Assembly: GCA_932521025.1 (NCBI GenBank)
Contig: OW051473.1
Span: 11,594,001 to 11,658,000 of the forward strand
DNA length: 64,000 nt
DNA from: Oscheius onirici
Lineage: Eukaryota; Nematoda; Chromadorea; Rhabditida; Rhabditidae
Direction: 5' to 3'
The notes under the pieces are model-generated. The model had not been told where the DNA came from, did not search any database, and saw only the letters and a program-made list of their open reading frames with translations. Below, piece after piece: positions 22,142 to 32,611 of the stretch; positions within the stretch are counted from its first letter, which is position 1; each line of letters opens with the position of its first letter. The position numbers were made by a program, and so were the translations under genes.

Positions 22142-23153
22142 ATGCTTAGTGAAGCTGAAAGAACTCTTGTTCGTAATCAGTACGCTCTTCTGAAGTTTTA
22201 CCGTCGTGTTGCTCAAATTTTTCACCTTAGCAAGACGACAGTTGTTTCAATCGTGAAGGAAAAGAAGGCTAAACACATGGGAAGGCCAAAAAAATTGCAT
22301 ACCCGGGATTTTCGAAGGATTAAACGTCACATTATTGCCGAAACTCGAGCTGGTCGACGTCTTACTTCTCGTTCAATTCAACGCGATTTGAGTCTCAACT
22401 GTTCTAAAAGCACAATTCAACGTCTCCTGAAGAAGAATGAATTTTCTACGAATTTCATAAGAAAAAGTTGCCTCTCAAGGAATTTCACAAGAAAAAACGA
22501 CTGAACTTCGCCCGACTTCACATTATCAACGGTACTGATTTTTCGAGATGGATTTTTAGTGACGAAAAACGATTCAATCTTGATGGTCCTGATAATTTTG
22601 GATCGTACAACACAAAAGACGTCAAGTTATGCAGAATAAAACGCCAAATGGGTGGCGAATCTATCATGATACTTGGAGCAATTAGCAGCAAAGGAAATCT
22701 CAAGTTGAAGGTGTGTTTATACAAGCTTTTCGCTTATAAACTTCTTGTATTTAGAGAGTAGGTGATCATTACAAAGGCGCTGACTATGCCAATGATCTTC
22801 GCAACGAGTTTTTCCCTTGGTCTCGCCGAGAAATGGGCCGTCAGCAATGGTACTGGCAACAAGATAATGCCAAAGTGCACTCTTCTCATCTGATCTCCGA
22901 CTGTTTCTATGATGAAGGAGTTCAATCTATTCACTGGCCTTCCAGAAGTCCTGATTTGAGCATTATTGAAAATATCTGGGCAATTCTTCAGTCCAAAGTT
23001 TACGAATCTCGTCAGTATATGAACAAAGAGGAGCTGTGGATCCAAATCAAGAAGTCTGCCAAAGCCATCAGTCCTAACGTGATCAAGAGTCTCTACACAA
23101 GTATGAACAAGCGTCTGCTGGCCGTTGTTGAGAAGAAGGGAGCCGCAATTTGA
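22142..23153 (+). pseudogene. Tc1-family DD34E transposase, frameshifted
   Basis: Cut-and-paste transposase. The N-terminal frame (22142-22450) holds helix-turn-helix DNA-binding domains (VAQIFHLSKTTVVSIV and SRSIQRDLSLNCSKSTIQRL) with a basic GRPKK linker. The catalytic frame begins near 22468 with RWIFSDEKRFNLDG (first aspartate), continues to WYWQQDNAKVHSS (second aspartate) and SPDLSIIENIWAIL (glutamate). There are 34 residues between the second aspartate and the glutamate, diagnostic of Tc1 rather than mariner. The two frames meet at an A-rich run (AAGAAAAAG, about 22468-22476) with a one-base shift, so the copy is probably inactive unless a tiny intron exists. A 44-nt intron (GTGTGT...TTTAG, near 22710-22753) splits the catalytic domain in frame. 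The rest of the domain is well preserved, implying recent activity. Confidence 0.88.
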
Positions 23154-23163
23154 AAAATATGTA

Positions 23164-23353
23164 GATGTACCAAAACTTTTGCCGCGGGTAAAATTGAAAT
23201 TTCGAAATAAAAACTTTTCTATTGCATGTTCTTGCCTGAAATTAATGTCGTAATATCCTTATTTAAAGACATGTTTCCTACCATTGTTGGAGGTCTGAAA
23301 CATTTTTTTGTCCCCTAAAATCAGGTGTACCAAAACTTTTGCAGCGGACTATA
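23164..23353 (-). repeat. Right terminal inverted repeat of the Tc1-type element
   Basis: Inverted counterpart of 21853-22046. The transposase stop codon lies just outside its inner edge. Confidence 0.85.
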
Positions 23354-23443
23354 GCTTGGAGGTTTTATTTTAGAAAGAATCGCTTAAAATGTTTGAAATA
23401 ATGACTTGAGTATCTTGCTGGTGCTTTTTCATGTTGATCTATA

Positions 23444-24702
23444 TGTTGCAGTTGAAATTGACCAGGTCAATTTCAACTGCTTTTAAAAATCGATATGCAG
23501 TTGAAATTGACCGGAAATATAAAAAATTCCTAATTTTCGTAAAAATTCACGGGCTTTTCCTTTTTTGTGTTTTATCAACAACTTCGACAACTGGGAAGTG
23601 AAAAATTGCTACTTTTCGTTACGGGGAACAAAATATCGCTATTTTTCCTGGATAATAACTCGTTTTTTCTACTTTTTTTGTGCTTTATCGAAGTTTGCGA
23701 CAACCAGACAAGAAAAGCAAACATTTTCCTCAGAAAATAAGACTTTTTTATGCAGCAAGAAGTATTTATTGACCAAAATAAAACAACAAAACAATGAAAT
23801 TTGCTTGTTGCTGCAAGAAGAATTTGTTTTGTGGCAGCGAGAGTTGCAAAGTAAGTTGCGGGCTTTACAAGAACATCGGTTAGAGTCACATTTGCCATTG
23901 CAGTTGCAATATTTGTGCCCTTGGCCTCCAGTGACTGAATCCAAGGAAATTGCGGCTCGAAAGGAAGGCAGTTCGACGTCGGGGACTCCGGATTGAAGTA
24001 CAAAGCATTATTTGAGAGATTCCACTTGGTTTCTTGCGAAATAATGTGGAAGACGTCCGTTCGGTGTTCCAAGTCTAAAACTGTTGGAGAAACAAAAAAC
24101 TTGACTAACTTGTAGAATCCGTCCCGCTCTTGAAGCACAACAGCCATCAGACTTCTTGCTCCAGCTTTTGGACGATCCACTTCCGGAATCGCTACCAAAA
24201 CCGATTTTCCTACTTCGATTGCTCCGTATCTAAAGGAATAACAGTTCAGAAAAAAGTGTAGCGTACCTGCTGTTTGAAGCTTGAAGCATTTTATCTGCTT
24301 GACGTCGTAGCGCCAGACCGAATTGTTCTCGCTGATGATTGAACAACGCAGTCTTGTCCTCCCATGCCGTTTCGTCATCTTCGACATATTCCTCCTCAGG
24401 CCTGTGAAACAGTTCTCCATTGTCCTCGATGTGCTCTTCTGCTCCCTCACGTCATCGAGACCCTCTTCTGACATCTGGCCGTCTCTAACAGTTGTTTTGC
24501 GTTAAAAAAAACAGAAAATAAAAGAAAATTTGAAGAAATAGTGGAAAAACTAGAATAAAGCAACAACTAGAGCCTTTCTCCTCGTTTTAGGTCTCAAAGG
24601 TTTAGAATATAGAACAAAAATAAACATAAAAATAAGGTAAAATAATAATAAAAACGGAAGAAAAACGAAATAAAACGTTTCCTGTCAATTTCAACTGCAA
24701 CA
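23444..24702 (-). mobile_element. Ginger-like DNA element with TGTTG termini
   Basis: The left end is TGTTGCAGTTGAAATTGAC and the right end is its exact 19-nt reverse complement ending at 24702. Both sides are flanked by TATA (23440-23443 and 24703-24706), a 4-bp target duplication. The termini fit the TGTNR rule of Ginger elements, DNA transposons with a Gypsy-like integrase. A palindrome (GCAGTTGAAATTGACC and its complement) occupies 23448-23480, and a third copy of the motif is at 23497-23512. These are likely integrase-binding sites. The 1259-bp element keeps only the C-terminal part of a protein on the minus strand. Confidence 0.72.
23669..24480 (-). pseudogene. C-terminal fragment of a Ginger/KRBA2-type integrase protein
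   Basis: Minus-strand exons can be joined. An acidic segment (PEEEYVEDDETAWEDKTALF) leads into REQFGLALRRQADKML. It is followed, after a short intron, by RYGAIEVGKSVLVAIPEVDR and VLQERDGFYK. After a 35-nt intron, the frame LGTPNGRLPHYFAR continues to VPDVELPSFRAAISLDSV and TGGQG, then a C-terminal cysteine cluster (CNCNGKCDSNRCSC, LLCNSRCH). Proteins of the Ginger/KRBA2 type end in just this way: an IPxVDR beta-barrel, a GGQG motif, then a CxCKxxCxxxRCxC metal-binding tail. The integrase catalytic core is missing, and there is an in-frame TAA at 24008-24010. The fragment is therefore a deletion derivative, mobilised if at all by a partner elsewhere. The family call is from memory of motif order and should be checked. 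Confidence 0.68.
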
Positions 24703-24807
24703 TATATAAAAGTTACAGTCACCCGCTCAATTTTACAGCTCTCCATGTAACGGATTCGCGTCAGTAGCTGGTTACTTGGAGTTGATAGCAGAAAGAGAAC
24801 AAAAGTG

Positions 24808-24815
24808 AGATAAGA
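24808..24815 (+). promoter_or_regulatory. GATA site before aspartyl protease B
   Basis: AGATAAGA lies 61 bp before the ATG at 24877. It is a GATA-factor site of the type found in worm intestinal promoters; use is inferred. Confidence 0.45.
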
Positions 24816-24876
24816 TATGGAAAGCGCGTGGCTTTTTAAGTCCTACAAGGCTGATTGCTAGCAGTCTCTGCTTGCA

Positions 24877-26241
24877 ATGCGGTCGACTTTTGTGTTCCTC
24901 GCCCTGTTCGGGCTAGCATGCGCCTCTGTCTTCCACATGACCACCAGAAAATCTGGCTCGATTCGTAAGCTGATGAAAAAGTAGACTTTGTTTTCATAAC
25001 ATTTTTATATGTTGATTCAGGCAAGGTCGCATGCAAGAGTTTTTGAAAGCCCTGGAAATGAGCAGAGTTGAAAATCTGGCATTTGGATATCAGCCATTCT
25101 ACGACTTCTTTGATGACTTCTACCTTGGAAACATTTCCATCGGAACTCCTCGTACGTTTTTAAAGCCACGATTTTAAAGCCACCATATTGCATTTTAGCC
25201 CAGACTTTCACCATTGTTCCTGACACTGGATCTTCTAACCTCTGGGTTATTGGAACCGAGTGCACTGCTCAGAACTGCAAGGGATATCCCCAGAGGTAAC
25301 ATTTTCACTAAACTATCTATAAAAAGATTTCCAGCGGCTTCAACAAGGACCTCTTCGATGCCAGCGCATCTTCTACTTTCGTCAAGGACGGAACTCCCTT
25401 CAGAATTTTCTATGGATCTGGATCCTGCAGTGGATACCTCGGATACGACGATCTTAGCATTGCTGGAATGACAATCAAGAAGCAAGAGTTTGGAGTTTCC
25501 ACAGTCATCGCCGACGTCTTCGGTTACCAGCCAATTGACGGAATCATGGGTCTCGGATGGCCTGCCCTTGCTGTCGATAAGGTCGTTCCTCCTATGCAGA
25601 ACCTCCTTCCCCAGCTCGACTTGCCGCTTTTCACTGTCTGGATGGACAGAAAGGTTGAAACTGACATGACTGGTGACCCGGCTGGATTCATCACTTACGG
25701 AGCCATCGACGCGACCAACTGCGCCGCTACAGTCAACTACATCAAACTCTCGTCTCTCACATACTGGCAGTTCCCTATTCAGGTAAAAAGCACAATTAGT
25801 TGAGACTTTTAAACGTTTTAGTCCTTCGGTGTCGGAACCTATTCTGAAACCAAGACCCAGCAAGTCATCTCCGACACCGGTACTTCCTGGATCGGAGCTC
25901 CTAGCACCATCTTGCCGAACATCCTCAAGCAGATTGGAGCCACCTACGACCCCATTGACCAGCTCTACGGTGTCCCTTGCGCCAATATGTACACGCTGCC
26001 CGACCTCGTCTTCACCATCAATGGACTGAAATACAACATTCCGTCTGTCGAGTACGTCCTGGACCTAAAGCTAGAGCAGACCGGCGAATGCGCTGTCACC
26101 TTCTTCAGCATGGGAGCTGGTGGTTTCGGACCAGCATGGATTTTGGGAGATACCTTCATCAGAACCTACTGCCAGATTTACGATATCGGAAACCAGCAGA
26201 TCGGTTTCGCCAAGGCCAACCACGTCGGAATTAAGCAATAA
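24877..26241 (+). CDS. Pepsin-type aspartyl protease, asp-1-like
   Basis: A1-family aspartyl protease very close in layout to C. elegans ASP-1, an intestinal secretory or lysosomal digestive protease. The ATG at 24877 starts a signal peptide (MRSTFVFLALFGLACAS), then a propeptide. The first catalytic motif is VPDTGSSNLWVIG, the flap is FRIFYGSGSCSGYLG, and VFGYQPIDGIMGLGWPALA follows. The second catalytic motif is VISDTGTSWIGAPS. The C-terminal core is GPAWILGDTFIRTYCQIYDI, with a stop at 26239-26241. Cysteines pair as in pepsins. There are five coding exons with four short introns (about 35-50 nt). Codon choice is more GC-rich and uniform than in neighbouring genes (many GTC, GGA, ATC and AAG codons), as in highly expressed worm genes. 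It lacks the hydrophobic tail of its paralogue at 18909. A tandem duplication origin is likely. Confidence 0.95.
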
Positions 26242-26253
26242 ATGTAAATTATT

Positions 26254-26259
26254 AATAAA
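26254..26259 (+). terminator. Polyadenylation signal of aspartyl protease B
   Basis: AATAAA 13 bp after the stop codon. A second AATAAA overlaps the stop itself at about 26238. Short 3-prime untranslated regions are usual in nematodes. Confidence 0.6.
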
Positions 26260-27447
26260 CTGTGATTTTATCTGTTACTCGGAAGCAAATAGTCTCTTTC
26301 ATGATTTTACAGCCATCCAAGACAGAAAGCTATGAACAAACAGAAACATACCAATCTTTATTTTTTCTAACCAAAGGACGTTTCTTTTAAGAAACTTTTG
26401 AAGAACCTTTGACCAAAAACAACATTATTTAACTCGAAAAGTTCAAATGCCGCGCTTAAAATTACTATCCCACTGTTTGTCACGTTTTCCTACTCTCCCA
26501 GCAATTTCTGAGAAGTGTGATTTGTTTGCCATGCCAACTTCTATCCGTCTTTTCCAGATTCTTCTACTAACAAGAGCCTAACTTTATTCCGCAAAAACGC
26601 CGTCTGCTCGGGTTTCTTAGCGAAGGAACAGCCCTCAAGGCTGAAATAGGATACACCCTTAACTGTTTAACTAGTATGCATTGATTCGAAGAAGGGATTT
26701 GGGCTGAATAATGGCAGCTAGAAAGACCGACGACCCATAGCTTTAAGGCCGCCTACCCACTGACCCCAGGAGCATTAGTCCCCAATTGCGGGGGACCCAT
26801 GTTTCATGGCTCTATTACCAGGCGTGTCCAGGTTACTCGTATTCTCTCGGCAGCGAGTAGCCAATTCAACATTTTTACGAATTGGTCACATGGGAGAGAT
26901 CAGGTTGGCGTATTTTTCACAGGGCGTTCTTCCCATAGCCGCCCTCGCCTTGTCTTTTCATCTAGATGTTTTTTGCGGGTCGGCTGCTCAAGATATCCTA
27001 GCTTTGCCCCATAATGAGCAATCTTAGCTGTCATCTCAGTTCCGGTAATCACTGTGCGAATGACATGTCAGATCCGTATTTGTATCCAAAGTCATCCAGT
27101 CCTAGGTCCATTTCAATTGCTAGCGTAACTCTAATCGAATAAGTGCGTAAGTCTCTCTGACAATCAAATGCCCTAAACACCTAGCTCCAGCCGCGTGTAA
27201 TCCCTTCTAGACGATTAGGGGCGAAGAGTCTCTTGTCTTAAAACCGAGTAGCGCGATCTCAAGGACAGGGATTACCGCATGTTAAATTTCCGAACTTGAG
27301 TAAAAATAGACAAATTTCTGTTGTTGTCAGAAACACTGCTGGCTGCTATTCGTCACGAGAGAGCTTTTGCCATCATTGACCCTCATCTCTGAGAGCTCAA
27401 TTCTCCAGGGACATAGCAATCACTACGGAACGCTACGTGGTCTCTAT
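26260..27447. other. Intergenic, no supported gene
   Basis: Short frames only, with no splice-consistent exons and no repeats beyond the foldback element that begins at 27448. Confidence 0.5.
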
Positions 27448-28103
27448 ATATTACGTGTGGAAGGAATAAATGCCTCCCCTGCTAAAATTTTTGTTTTTCA
27501 TCCAAATGCCACCAAAATTTGGTTGGAAGGGGGTAGTATAGGGCCCAACTTCCCCACAAAATTTGTGGCGAAAAGTGGCAAAAGACTGGGATTCTAGAAG
27601 CTTCTAGAACATTCTATGAGACATTCTTCGACCCAATTTCGCCACTTCCCACGCGTATTTCCGGGAGCAAACAAGTTTTTAGGTAAAAGCAAGTCAGTAC
27701 GAAGCTCTTGTAAGAATAAAAATTTTTGAACAAAAAATTCCATGATACATGGTGTTTTTGGCCAAGTGAAAAAAAGTTTAGGAGCGAATGTTTGAGAAAA
27801 CTATCTGATGGTTTGGGCTGATATTGTGCAGCGATATAGCCTCATAAGTGATGCATGCCATAGGCTATAGAACATGCCGATATGTTATCCTCAAAAAAAG
27901 TTATGGGTCCGACAGTGCCGCGAGGTCGGACCCCAAAAAGTGATAAAATCGACCTAGCTCCGCCAAAGAAAATGCAAATCGGCTGAAATTTTGTGGGGAA
28001 TTTGGGCCATATACTGCCCCCTTCCAACCAAATTTTGATGGCATTTGGATGAAAAACAAAAATTTTAGCATTGGAGGCATTTATTCCTTCCACACGTAAT
28101 ATG
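27448..28103. mobile_element. Foldback (MITE-like) element, about 120-bp arms
   Basis: About 27448-27570 and 27983-28103 are inverted copies: TATTACGTGTGGAAGGAATA, then TAAATGCCTCC and AAATTTTTGTTTTTCATCC, through to the ACAAAATTT edge. Arm identity is high with few differences, so insertion is not very old. The centre (about 410 bp) has no coding capacity. Possible TA duplication at the edges. The matching peptide frames on opposite strands are shadows of the arms. Confidence 0.75.
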
Positions 28104-30316
28104 TAAGCTGCTATCTCTCGTTTTACGTAAGATCCTTAGTTATTCGCGCTCGGCACTCCGCAAACAATATGAGATCTCCACGGGCAGTAAAATTTTTATA
28201 TGCGTGTTTTTACCACTACACGACGTCTGCTAGAATAGGAGCGAAGCAGTGCTAAAATTCAAATAGGATTAGAATTGGATCCACTTTCAAGGCAGAGTGA
28301 AAACGAGGAGTGTGCCTATGATTGAGTACTAGCTTACGTCATTGTCTTTCGTTGTCTTTGCTGCTTAGTTGTTACTGTGCTTATATTTCACGGTAAAAGA
28401 GAAACAACCCGTAAGTAGATAATTTTCGAGTTGTTGCAGATTTCGCTCTGTATTTTGAAGGGTTGCGTTGAGCTTACTTTAATACAGTAAGCGTCCCTTA
28501 TACAGAGATTCGATCTATTTTCCTTTGAACTTTTTATCGAAAATCGAAATACACGTTTCGCAAAATAGATTCTTGTGTTAAGCATTTTGAGGACTTTTGT
28601 GAAATTCCCCCAATCACCTGATTCTCTCTTCTTTTTCCTCTAGTGAACCGGATCTTTCATATTCTTTCCCGAGTCTACCGGACGGACTTCTTAGCCCTTC
28701 TCCAGTCCACCGCGTACATCAGTAGGAAACACTGACCCATCTCCAAGTTCATAAACTCACTATCTGATCCAAACATGGCTTTACTAGTCTCGACGATTTC
28801 TAGGTCACGGATAACTTCACTGAAATTCAAAGTCAACAGAAGCTCAGTCGTTTGTGGAGTTGTCAGTAGAGATTACTTCCAAAAGTTACTGGCTTGAATG
28901 GATAAAAGTCTTTGTAAGCTGTATTCAAAACAGTATGTCAGTTCGAATATGACTATTCCCGAAACTCTACTCTAGACTTTTGAGAACTTCTGAACTACTT
29001 CCAGTCTCACAGATGTCGATCTTTAATCCGACCAACTTTCCTTGCAATTTGTAGCTAAATTCTCGGAAAAAGAGGCCCTACAACTTGAACAACGCCTCAA
29101 CTTTGGAAAATATCGAATCAGACTAGAAACTCCATTGTAACCTCAAGAGTGAAAAGCTCAGCATAGCCGCAGTTTAGTTCAAGGAAAGTAAGAAGCCTTA
29201 AAATTTGTCTCTCCCTTTATAGGATGTTCAAGATGCTGCGCGTCTAGGTGCTCTTGCAATCTCCATTAGTCCGTTTTTTGCGGGTCATTATTCCTCGTCG
29301 CGTACCGTCTGCAGCCTAAATTATTATCTATCAAGTTGATGCGGGAAGAGTATGTTTAGGCCTAACCATGGGTATTAGAACAAATGACTCCGATCCTTCT
29401 TCTCTTAAGCACCTGCAATTACGATTTCTATTTGAAGTAGAGAAAGGATGGTGACGCACTGCTTTCTGACCAGTAAGACTGAATATGCCTAATCAGGAAG
29501 TGGCAAACTGTTCTGCAGACGTATAGGACTGCGTGGATGTATCTTTATAAAAAATGAGGAGTAATTATGCTGATCGGATTAACAGAAAGGACACGGTATC
29601 TAGTCAGAAAGTACTCCTTGTAGGGATTTGTGAAAAGGCTATGCGACAGTTAAAGGATCAGAAAAACGGACTGGAGATTTTACTATGACTTATGTACCAC
29701 TCCTGCTACTGTATGGTTTTGTTAGGCGGAAAGAAAAGAGCTGTGTTTAGTTACAGGGTCAGTTCACTTATGGTGGTCATTAAAGAGACAATTCAGTTGT
29801 CGCAATGCGTTTCAAAGGTTTAATGGGTCCCGCCACGATTTCTCCCGAAATACCTAGTTCTTTTATACTACATCTTCCCTCGTTTTTTGGAATTCTGCTT
29901 GTTAAAAAATTTTGCCGCGCAAATAACTCCATGAAAAGGACCTGGCCAGTATTTATCGCCATCTTTTATCTTTTTCACGTCAAAACTTGAAGACTATAGA
30001 AATACAGCGGAAACCGACGGTACCGCTTAAGCCGCTAAAAATCGGACCATTATTCTTTTTCAATATGATAACGAAGCTTGTTTTCCGAAAGATCAAAGTT
30101 TTCCGTCAAATTTTCAAAAAAAAAACTTTCCGTATTGTACCCAGTTGGGTGCATTCAAATTAACTGCAGAGTTGTTTGTGATATTGGAGCACGCAATGTT
30201 GCTCCTCAATAGCTACTTTTTTATAATTTCTAATTAGTTCACCGAATCTTGCCCTCGCTACCAGTAACCCAAGACTCGTGTCCTAATTTTCCCACATTTC
30301 AGCATCTTCAGCAATC
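28104..30316. other. Intergenic, no supported gene
   Basis: More than 2 kb with short frames only. No RNA gene, repeat array or exon series was recognised. The right part presumably holds the promoter of the K2P channel transcript that starts at exon 30317. Confidence 0.5.
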
Positions 30317-32611
30317 ATGGGACTGGAAATGTTTTCCCTACAGAACAAGGTTTTGTCCTGACTCTTATCTAAATTGTTCAGTCTCCAGGCCGTCAGCGTA
30401 TTGGAGGGTCGCGAGAGTGATCGACGCCTGCTAATAGGCACCGGAATTCTTCTTTTCTATCTACTAATTGGTGCCATCATCTTCGTACGCCTCGAGTATC
30501 CTTTGGAGAAGATCGAGCGTGAAACCTACAAGGAGTATCGTCAGCAGTGGACGGATCGATTAACAGCCGTCGGGATACCAGGTAAGGGCGGAGCGAGGAG
30601 GTCTAAGGCGGAGTCTACGGTGTCTGTCTGTTGCCTGGGGTAATTAATCCTTTTCAAAAATCATCAGGGAAGAGGCTAGAGACCGGACCTCCCTCGGCCT
30701 TTTATTCAGTCCCATCGTCGTCGTCTACCCACCTCCCATAGATTCTTCTAATCAGAGGCTGGTAGGCTCGGGCTGAGGCCATGACGCCTCACGACTACTG
30801 CATTGTGATCGGGGTCATAGTCGTGTTGTTCTATTTATCAGCCGGCGCGGCCATTTTCAAATGGTTAGAGGAGGAAAGTGACGTTCAGTCGCGACAAGAA
30901 TTTGCTCAAACTATACAGGATTTCATGAACAGAAACGGTGTATCTGGTGAGTACAGGCGTTAAGGGAAGTCCAAAACTCTGCTATTTTTTTGGTCTTTGC
31001 ATATTTTTCCGCCATCTTGATTCTAGGTTGAAAGCGAATTAAAATCAGTAACAAAAGTAACAAATTTCTAAAATCACGGGCTACAAATACGGGATTTGTG
31101 TCATTTTCTTTATTTTTCCCAATTTTCAGAAGAAGAGATAGATCGTCTCTTCAACGACATTCGGGACGCTGCGCTCAATGGCATCTGGGTAGAGAAAAAT
31201 TTCTCCGGCTCTCCAAACTGGTCTTTCGGACAGGCCTTTTTCTTCTCCGGCACCCTAATCAGCACAGTCGGTTGGTTGTTTTTCTTATTTTTGTGTTTTT
31301 GCTGACAGGTCAGATAAGGAGTTTGGATAAGCATTGATTACTTGCAGGTTATGGCCGTGTCTCTCCGAGAACTGAACATGGAAAACTGTTTACGATAATC
31401 TACTGTATTATTGGTAAACGACTGAGAGATTAAGTATACATTTAGTAAAGGTATCCCCATCACATTGGCACTTCTCTCCGCAGTAGTTTCTCGCATGAAG
31501 ACACCCTCACTCTGGCTTCGCGGAATATTGAATCGTCGCCTAGCCAGCTTGTTTCATCCTGGACAAATTCAGGTAAATTTTCAACTCAGATGGACAGAGA
31601 GAAAGAAAGAGATTTGGCTGGAAAAATTGTTGTCATATGGTTTCATACGTAAAGTCCCGAGCTCAATGCAGTCAGCTTTTGAGCTTCCTCCAACCTCCTT
31701 CGGAAAATGTGAGACAGAAGAGCGGTACCCAGAGACTCCGGTGATTCGCAGACAATGACCGGGGTAGAACGAGCTTAGCGAAGTAGTTCACCAATGGTCT
31801 GGCAAATAAGGGGTTCTGGCCTGACTTATTGTCAGTGCAGCAAGGTAGTAGTCCATATCATGCGGTCTAACCATGCCGTTTCATTTTGTTCTTAAACTTT
31901 TTGAATTTCAAAGAGCGTGATTTACTCAAAATAAGGATCTTTTATTTGCAATACAAAGTTATCCCCTTCCAAACGAGTGCACAAATCACATGGAAAATTC
32001 TCAGTAGAGTGACTTCATTAATCTTCCCTGAATGATACTGATTTATGTGAAAGAACTTTTTCCAACGAAAAAAAGCGTGAAACGTCCAATTTCGATCTAT
32101 TTCAGTTCTTCCATCTCGCTCTCGTCTGCGCTCTCCTTCTCCTCTTTGTATTTGTCATTCCATCCTGGATTTTCACCTCAATCGAGCCTGATTGGACGTT
32201 CCTGGATGCCTTTTACTACTGCTTTGTGTCACTCACAACCATCGGTCTGGGTGACTACGAGCCAGGAGATCATCCTGACCAGCCTCTTCGCGGCGTCTAC
32301 AAAATTCTAGCGACTTGTAGGAAAATTTCAAAAATTTACCACAATTTTGAAATTTAGTGTACCTGCTACTTGGATTAGCCTGTATGATGCTCTTCCTGGC
32401 CACGCTCTACGAGATGCCTCAGCTTAATTTGACCCGATTCTTCCTTAACACCGAGGAAGAAGACAGAATCTTGGATGAGGTGAGGTTAACGCTCGTTTTA
32501 AATAGTTTTTTTTTCAAGAACAAGGAGCCATCGAAGTACACCCGGTACACAGAAGAGACAGAGATGGAATCGCAGTCTCAGTCTTATGACAATGGATTCT
32601 ATCAGCCATGA
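30317..32611 (+). CDS. Two-pore-domain (K2P/TWK) potassium channel
   Basis: Background potassium leak channel of the plasma membrane. The ATG at 30317 gives [11 protein letters not shown], and a 39-nt intron leads to 30389-30581, encoding the first membrane helix ([18 protein letters not shown]) and cap helix. Shared exons follow: 31130-31270 (cap, then pore 1), 31348-31413, 31451-31572, 32106-32316, 32358-32479 and a last exon to 32611. The pore 1 filter is split by an intron and reads STVGYGRVSP. Pore 2 is [13 protein letters not shown]. The four-helix, two-pore order is complete, with helix 2 [18 protein letters not shown], helix 3 [16 protein letters not shown] and helix 4 [19 protein letters not shown]. 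The C-terminal tail is short (about 45 residues), acidic and serine-rich. A second, alternative first-helix exon lies at 30781-30945. An AATAAA lies near 32711. Which C. elegans twk gene is the orthologue cannot be told by eye. Confidence 0.93.
30781..30945 (+). CDS. Alternative first exon of the K2P channel
   Basis: Begins with its own ATG ([11 protein letters not shown]) and encodes a first membrane helix and cap helix ([18 protein letters not shown], then DFMNRNGVS) equivalent to exon 30389-30581. Both end in a split codon of the same phase before GT (30582 GTAAGG; 30946 GTGAGT), so either can splice to 31130 in frame as ...S/P-E-E-E-I-D. Using both at once would give two consecutive first helices, so they are probably mutually exclusive, with separate promoters. 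An AG at about 30751 (TAATCAG) could serve for trans-splicing. Confidence 0.8.

Larger units (their letters stand above)
21853..23353 (+). mobile_element. Tc1-type DNA transposon with long terminal inverted repeats
   Basis: The element of about 1.5 kb is bounded by TATAGTCCGCTGCAAAAGTT on the left and its reverse complement ending at 23353, consistent with TA target duplication. The inverted repeats run about 190 bp. Each contains a second, related inner motif (GTCAAAAGTCTTGGTACAC at 22024), giving the IR/DR arrangement of Tc1 relatives. A DD34E transposase lies between. It is inserted between the two aspartyl protease genes. Confidence 0.9.

Noticed and set aside
23565-23996. Plus-strand frame of 143 codons
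   Set aside because: Antisense of the cysteine-cluster exon of the Ginger-like fragment; no motif of its own.
27842-28093. Minus-strand frame resembling the plus frame at 27367-27597
   Set aside because: The likeness is due to the inverted arms of the foldback element, not to a gene pair.
31573-31758. Read-through of the K2P frame past the exon at 31572
   Set aside because: A good donor (CAG then GTAAAT) ends the exon, and the next K2P helix resumes at 32106. The read-through tail has no channel motif.
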